A stretch of DNA of 10,926 bases, taken from NCBI GenBank assembly GCA_025966215.1, contig JAOPVM010000260.1, positions 1-10,926 of the forward strand. The letters are read 5' to 3'. Position numbers and translations under genes: made by a program. The notes below the pieces were generated by a model. That model made no database searches, was not told the origin of the DNA, and was given only the letters and a program-made list of their open reading frames with translations. The stretch is from Klenkia sp. GTDB lineage: Bacteria; Actinomycetota; Actinomycetes; Mycobacteriales; Geodermatophilaceae. Every line of letters begins with the position of its first letter. The first letter of the stretch is position 1. Shown piece after piece: positions 7,550-10,926 of the stretch.

Positions 7550-9303
7550 TCCCCACCCGGGCCACCGGCCTGCTGGCCGCGTTCGCCGAGGCCGGCGTGC
7601 TGGCCCCGGCCGACGTGCACGTGGCGCTTCGGCTGTCCCGGCTCGGCGGGGAGACCGACGAGACCGTGTTGCTGGCCGCCGCCCTCGCCGTGCGCGGGGT
7701 GCGTACCGGCTCGGTGTGCGTCGACCTGGCCACCGTCGCCGAGACCGTGGTGCCCGAGGAGGAGACGGGGGTCGGGGACACGCCGGCGCCCGACGAGGTC
7801 GAGCTGCCCTGGCCGACCGACTGGTCCGCGGTGACCGCCAGCCCGCTGGTCGCCGTCGGCCCCGACGCCCCGTGGCAGCCGCTGCGCTGGGTCGACGGGC
7901 TGCTCTACCTGGACCGGTACTGGCAGCAGGAGCAGCTGGTCCGGGCCGAGCTCGACGCCCGGGCCGACCAGCCACCGCCCGCCCTGGACCTCTCGGCGCT
8001 GCCCACCCTGTTCCCCGGGCCGGCGCCGGACCGGCAGCGGCTGGCCGCCGCGGTGGCCGCCGGGCGGTGGGTCAGCGTCATCACCGGTGGACCCGGCACC
8101 GGGAAGACGCACACCGTCGCCCGGCTGCTGGCGCTGCTGGTGGCCCAGGAGGGCCCGCGGGTGCGGATCGCGCTGGCCGCCCCCACCGGCAAGGCCGCGG
8201 CCCGCCTGCAGGAGTCGGTCCGGGCCCAGGCCGTCGAGCTGGGGCTGCCCCTGGACCTGACCGCCTCCACGCTGCACCGGCTGCTGGGCTGGCGGCCCGA
8301 CAGCCGCAGCCGCTTCACGCACGACGCGGGCAACCGGCTGCCCTTCGACGTGGTCGTGGTCGACGAGTCCTCGATGGTGCCGCTGACCCTGATGGCCCGG
8401 CTGCTGGAGGCGGTGCGGCCGACCGCCCGCCTGGTGCTCGTCGGCGACCCCGACCAGCTCACCCCGGTGGAGGCCGGGGCGGTGCTCAGCGACCTGGTGC
8501 ACCGCCCCGCTGTCGGCCGGCCGGCGCCCACGCCCCCCGAGGCCGCCGACGACCTGGACCTCGACGCCACCGAGCTCGACCAGCTGGGCAACGGGGTCGT
8601 CCGGCTGCGGGTGTCGCACCGCTACGGCCGGAGCATCGGCGCGCTGGCCGAGGCGGTGCGGGCGGGGCAGGCCGACCGGGTCGTCGAGCTGCTCGCCCAC
8701 GGCGAGGGGCTCTCGCTGGACCCCACCCCCGACGCGCTGGCTGCGGAGGTGCGGGCGGCGGCCGAGGAGCTGGGCGTCGCCGCGCGTGCCGGGGACGGCC
8801 CCCAGGCGCTGTCCCTGCTGGGGCGGCACCGGCTGCTCTGCGCGCACCGCAGCGGCCCGTACGGCGTCGGGCACTGGAACGACCAGGTCACCCGCTGGAC
8901 CGGGGCGCTGCCCGGGGACTGGTGGCCGGGTCAGCCGTTGTCGGTCACCGCCAACGACTACGACAACGCGCTGTTCAACGGGGACACCGGGGTGGTGGTC
9001 CGGGGTCCCGACGGGCTGCGTGCGGCCTTCGACGGGCGGGAGCCACTGCCGCTGTCCCGGCTGTCCTCGGTGCGCACCGCGCACGCGCTCACCGTGCACC
9101 GCAGCCAGGGCAGCCAGTTCGAGGCGGTCACCGTGCTGCTGCCCCCGGTCGGGTCGCCGCTGCTCACCCGGGAGCTGCTGTACACCGCGGTCACCCGGGC
9201 CAGGGCCCGGGTTCGGGTGGTCGGCAGCGAGGACTCGGTGCGCGCCGCCGTGGCCCGGCCGGTGGTGCGGGCCAGCGGCCTGCGCCGCCCGATCGGGGGG
9301 TGA
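7546..9303 (+). CDS. recD: RecBCD subunit RecD (5'-to-3' helicase, alpha chain)
   Basis: RecD is the SF1B helicase that moves 5'-to-3' on the second strand within RecBCD. The product has 585 residues, near the usual 575-610 for RecD and shorter than free-standing RecD2 proteins. An N-terminal domain of about 170 residues, which in this family contacts RecC, precedes Walker A GGPGTGKT (181-188, K187), motif Ia APTGKAAARLQ, motif II DESSM (273-277), motif III VGDPDQLTPVEAG (D301, Q304), the segment VSHRYG, motif V TVHRSQGSQFEAV (H518, Q521) and motif VI YTAVTR (546-551). A Pro/Asp-rich insertion, DDLDLDATELDQL, lies between motif III and VSHRYG. GTG at 7546 is chosen because it sits on the recB stop (GTGA) and begins directly before RecD-like sequence; the open frame that runs much further upstream is only recB read out of frame. 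No good Shine-Dalgarno is seen, so translation is probably coupled to recB. Confidence 0.97.
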   Translation: MIPTRATGLLAAFAEAGVLAPADVHVALRLSRLGGETDETVLLAAALAVRGVRTGSVCVDLATVAETVVPEEETGVGDTPAPDEVELPWPTDWSAVTASPLVAVGPDAPWQPLRWVDGLLYLDRYWQQEQLVRAELDARADQPPPALDLSALPTLFPGPAPDRQRLAAAVAAGRWVSVITGGPGTGKTHTVARLLALLVAQEGPRVRIALAAPTGKAAARLQESVRAQAVELGLPLDLTASTLHRLLGWRPDSRSRFTHDAGNRLPFDVVVVDESSMVPLTLMARLLEAVRPTARLVLVGDPDQLTPVEAGAVLSDLVHRPAVGRPAPTPPEAADDLDLDATELDQLGNGVVRLRVSHRYGRSIGALAEAVRAGQADRVVELLAHGEGLSLDPTPDALAAEVRAAAEELGVAARAGDGPQALSLLGRHRLLCAHRSGPYGVGHWNDQVTRWTGALPGDWWPGQPLSVTANDYDNALFNGDTGVVVRGPDGLRAAFDGREPLPLSRLSSVRTAHALTVHRSQGSQFEAVTVLLPPVGSPLLTRELLYTAVTRARARVRVVGSEDSVRAAVARPVVRASGLRRPIGG

Positions 9304-9307
9304 GTCA
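9301..9307. other. Convergent stop codons, TGAGTCA
   Basis: The recD stop TGA (9301-9303) and the hydrolase stop, read as TCA on this strand (9305-9307), are separated by one base. There is no room for a terminator between the genes. The flanking GGGG (9297-9300) and CCCC (9309-9312) could close a small imperfect hairpin around the stops with one bulged G, but there is no T-run on either side. Overlapping transcript ends are expected. Confidence 0.85.
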
Positions 9308-10201
9308 GCCCCGCAGCCCGGCCACGACGACCCGCCGGGCGGCCCGGCCCTCCGGGATCGGCAGCAGCGGCCAGACGTGCACCATGCCCGGCCCGTCCTG
9401 GTCGTCGACCTCGACGCCGGCCGCCCGGGCCCGGTCGACCAGCAGCCGGATGTCGGGGTGGGTGATGTCCAGCGAGCCGCCGAACACGGTGATCGGCCCC
9501 AGCCCGGCCAGGTCACCGGCCAGCGGACTGACCCGGGGGTCGTCGAAGGGCAGCCCGTCCCGCCACAGGTCGATGCTGACCCGGATGCCCGGTCGCGCCA
9601 GCCACGGGTCGGTGGGCTCCACCCGGTCGATCTCCGGGTTGGTCAGCGACAGGTCCAACGCCGGGGAGATCAGCACCGTGCGGCGCAGCGGCGGCACACC
9701 CCGGTCGCGCAGCAGCAAGGCCGCGGACAGCGAGATCTGCCCGCCCGCGGAGTCACCCATCGCGGTCACGTTTGCTGCACCCTGCCGCTCGACCAGGTCG
9801 GCCAGCAGGTCCGCGACGGCCGGGACGACGGTGGCCGCTGTCCCCACCGGGGTCAGCGGGTAGATCGGCACGGTCACCGTGGCACCGCTCTCGGCCACCA
9901 CGCGGGCGATCAACCGCCAGTGGAACGGGCTGATCTCGAAGGCCCACGACCCGCCGTGCACGTACACGACGTGCTGCCCGGACGGCGTCCCCGTCGGGGC
10001 GACCACGTAGACCGGCCACCCGGTCGCGTGGTCGACGGTGACCCGCACCCCGCCGGGCAACCGGGCGGGCGGGCCGTACGCCTCGGGCCGCAGCGCGACC
10101 TCGGCGAGCCGGTCGTGCATGCCCTGCGGCGTGGCGAAGGTGCGCTTGAAGCGGAGCAGTCGCAGCAGCGGTGGGACGACGCGGGCGAGGGCGCTGGGCA
10201 C
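9305..10201 (-). CDS. Alpha/beta hydrolase, HSL-like (family IV) esterase/lipase
   Basis: This 298-residue protein belongs to the alpha/beta hydrolase-3 fold, related to hormone-sensitive lipase and bacterial family IV esterases, and hydrolyses carboxylic esters. The oxyanion-hole motif HGGSW is at 82-86, and the nucleophile elbow GDSAGG at 149-154 puts the catalytic serine at S151. The expected partners are D245 in GSLDITHPD and H275 in GMVHVWPLLP, giving a complete Ser-Asp-His triad with normal spacing. The N-terminus (PPLLRLLRFKRTF) is basic and hydrophobic but is not a convincing signal peptide, and similar cap sequences occur in cytoplasmic members. The substrate cannot be predicted. Its GTG start has a strong GGAGGA five bases upstream. 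It lies 15 bases after the stop of the small gene at 10217-10600, so the two are probably cotranscribed. Its stop is one base from the recD stop on the opposite strand. Confidence 0.92.
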   Translation of the reverse strand: MPSALARVVPPLLRLLRFKRTFATPQGMHDRLAEVALRPEAYGPPARLPGGVRVTVDHATGWPVYVVAPTGTPSGQHVVYVHGGSWAFEISPFHWRLIARVVAESGATVTVPIYPLTPVGTAATVVPAVADLLADLVERQGAANVTAMGDSAGGQISLSAALLLRDRGVPPLRRTVLISPALDLSLTNPEIDRVEPTDPWLARPGIRVSIDLWRDGLPFDDPRVSPLAGDLAGLGPITVFGGSLDITHPDIRLLVDRARAAGVEVDDQDGPGMVHVWPLLPIPEGRAARRVVVAGLRG

Positions 10202-10206
10202 GAGGG

Positions 10207-10212
10207 TCCTCC
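10207..10212 (-). promoter_or_regulatory. Strong ribosome binding site of the hydrolase gene
   Basis: Read on the minus strand this is GGAGGA, five bases before the GTG at 10201. It is the best Shine-Dalgarno I found in the window and it decides the hydrolase start. It lies in the 15-base gap after the preceding gene, so this gene need not rely on coupling. Confidence 0.8.
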
Positions 10213-10216
10213 AGGG

Positions 10217-10600
10217 TCAGGACGGGGTGAAGAGCGTGATCCGCCCGGGGTTCGGCACGGAGAACGGATTGGCCCACTCCGAGCGGGCCCCGGTGATCGG
10301 AGCGGCATCGGTGACGACGACGAACGGGTCGCCCGGGTAGACCGCGAGCACCAGCGTGCCGGTCGTCAGCTCCTCGGTGTGCTCGAGCAGTTCCCCGCGT
10401 CGGAGCGTCGACCTCGTCCGGCGGCCGGTCAGCTCCTCGCCGACCTCGGCGGTCCAGTCGGCGCCGTCCTGGGTGAACCCGATGGCCTGCACCCGCTCCC
10501 CGGCCGGGGCAGGCTCGCAGGCGGCGAACTCGGCGAGGGCCTCGTACAGCCGCTCGGCCTGGTCGGCGTCGGTCGAGCGGGGCAGGAAGAAGGAGGCCAC
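10217..10600 (-). CDS. Small protein of unknown function
   Basis: I cannot assign a function. From the GTG at 10600 it is 127 residues, acidic, with no membrane segment or signal peptide. It opens with ASFFLPRSTDADQAERLYEA, continues with a strand-turn-strand IGFTQDGADWTAEVGEEL, then LVLAVYPGDPFVVVT, and ends WANPFSVPNPGRITLF. The pattern of FFLP, then an A-E-R-x-Y helix, then a DG....A.VGE hairpin resembles small uncharacterised actinobacterial proteins I recall, which normally begin near FFLP; this favours GTG at 10600. The alternative GTG at 10633 would add 11 residues (MRTAAPGRLRW) and overlap the glycosylase remnant on the other strand. Neither start has a good Shine-Dalgarno. The stop is 15 bases before the hydrolase start, so the two probably share a transcript, but the context does not reveal a role. 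Confidence 0.72.
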   Translation of the reverse strand: MASFFLPRSTDADQAERLYEALAEFAACEPAPAGERVQAIGFTQDGADWTAEVGEELTGRRTRSTLRRGELLEHTEELTTGTLVLAVYPGDPFVVVTDAAPITGARSEWANPFSVPNPGRITLFTPS

Positions 10601-10630
10601 CCACCGGAGTCTGCCCGGCGCTGCGGTGCG

Positions 10631-10765
10631 CACCGCTCGCCCCGCGTCGACGCCCGGCGGATCGCCGTCCGGGCGCAGCTGGACCCGACCGCGGCGGTGG
10701 CACCGGACGCCGACCTCGTGCTGTGGACCCGGATGGGTGTCGCCGACGACCCGGCGCAGCGGCGG
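10631..10765 (+). pseudogene. Remnant of an AlkZ/YcaQ-like winged-helix DNA glycosylase, N-terminal part only
   Basis: On the plus strand 16 codons read HRSPRVDARRIAVRAQ, followed directly by 29 codons containing LDPTAAVAPDADLVLWTRMG and then VADDPAQRR. From memory, actinobacterial members of the winged-helix family that includes E. coli AlkZ (YcaQ, interstrand-crosslink DNA glycosylase) begin with L-S-x-x-x-ARRIAVRAQLL, then about 20 residues, then a (L)xDPTAAVAPSADLVLWSRLG segment; E. coli has LSLADARNLHLAAQ and LLQIDTINIVARSPYLVLFSRLG. Here both blocks are present in one frame, but the stretch between them is missing and nothing after PAQRR matches (intact proteins run to roughly 350-400 residues). 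No in-frame start codon leads into it. I read it as a decayed gene fragment, divergent from the small minus-strand gene. The family match is from recall, not from a search. Confidence 0.6.
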
Positions 10766-10926
10766 CCCCGGCGGCGAGCTGACCGCCGGCGGAGTGTCGC
10801 AGGGCCAGCACGGTGGTCAGCACGGTGGTCAGGTCCAGCCCGCTGTCGGCGAGTTCGTCGGAAGGGTTGCACCGCCCGATGCTCCCGGTCCGCCGGAACG
10901 ACCGCTCAGCCGAGCAGCCGGATGGC
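10766..10926. other. Gene-poor right end without an assignable feature
   Basis: Apart from the short tandem duplication nothing here can be assigned. All frames are long and open because of base composition, so openness is not evidence. One minus-strand frame reads DELADSGLDLTTVL then TTVLALRHSAGGQL, which looks more protein-like than its neighbours, but it has no recognisable start context or family. No promoter-like AT-rich element or terminator hairpin with a T-run is visible. With the remnant just before it, the stretch between the small gene and the window end (10601-10926) looks like decaying or rearranged DNA. Confidence 0.5.
10806..10832. repeat. 12-base tandem duplication in the right-hand gene-poor stretch
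   Basis: The unit CAGCACGGTGGT occurs twice head to tail with three further bases of a third copy. The 12-base length keeps any reading frame; on the minus strand it would read TTVLTTVL. It lies in the part after the glycosylase remnant (10766-10926) where I find no supported gene. Confidence 0.8.

Noticed and set aside
8136..8143. GCTGGTGG, identical to the E. coli Chi octamer, inside recD
   Set aside because: Chi sequences differ between bacterial groups, and a G/C-rich octamer is expected by chance in coding sequence this rich in CTG and GTG codons.
9288..9297. Perfect palindrome CCCGATCGGG near the end of recD
   Set aside because: It is within the coding sequence, has no loop and no T-run, so it is not a credible terminator; short GC palindromes are common here.
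7429..9516. A 695-codon open frame on the minus strand opposite recD
   Set aside because: Same reason: it mirrors the recD coding frame, with Gly/Gln/Arg/Val-rich sequence and no recognisable domain.
9753..10823. A 356-codon minus-strand frame running through the hydrolase and the small gene
   Set aside because: It reads both better-supported genes out of frame. Only its far upstream part (right of 10745) is mentioned separately as weakly protein-like.
10906..10926. Possible C-terminus AIRLLG plus TGA of a minus-strand gene entering from the right
   Set aside because: Six codons and a stop are not enough to support a gene, although it could be real if the sequence beyond the window continues the frame.

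Overview
The window is very GC-rich (by eye about three quarters G+C), every start codon used looks like GTG, and the gene content is that of a high-GC actinobacterium. The proteins remind me of Geodermatophilaceae (Blastococcus, Modestobacter or Geodermatophilus type), but that placement is an impression, not a measurement.

Layout. Positions 1-9303 form one tightly packed plus-strand unit: the last 27 codons of an unidentified gene, an NAD-dependent epimerase/dehydratase of the extended SDR type (81-1016), then recC (1026-4274), recB (4271-7549) and recD (7546-9303). Three of the four junctions are 4-base GTGA overlaps, where the GTG start sits on the TGA stop of the previous gene; the fourth is a 9-base gap. 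The three rec genes together encode a complete RecBCD exonuclease V. RecB keeps all its helicase motifs and all four acidic/basic/histidine nuclease positions, RecD keeps its SF1B helicase motifs, and RecC has the full-length inactive-helicase scaffold architecture. The complex would process double-strand DNA ends for recombination or degradation.

On the minus strand, a small unrecognised protein (10217-10600) precedes an alpha/beta hydrolase of the HSL-like, HGG-motif type (9305-10201), which has a strong ribosome binding site. This pair converges on recD, with a single base between the two stop codons.

The right end (10601-10926) holds no intact gene that I can support. It does contain, on the plus strand, a 45-codon fragment that reads like the N-terminus of an AlkZ/YcaQ-type winged-helix DNA glycosylase with about 20 residues missing, followed by unmatched sequence and a 12-base tandem duplication. 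I see no RNA genes, insertion sequences, CRISPR arrays or integrases, and no convincing new defence or biosynthetic system. The most unusual items are the glycosylase remnant and the extreme compaction of the recCBD operon.
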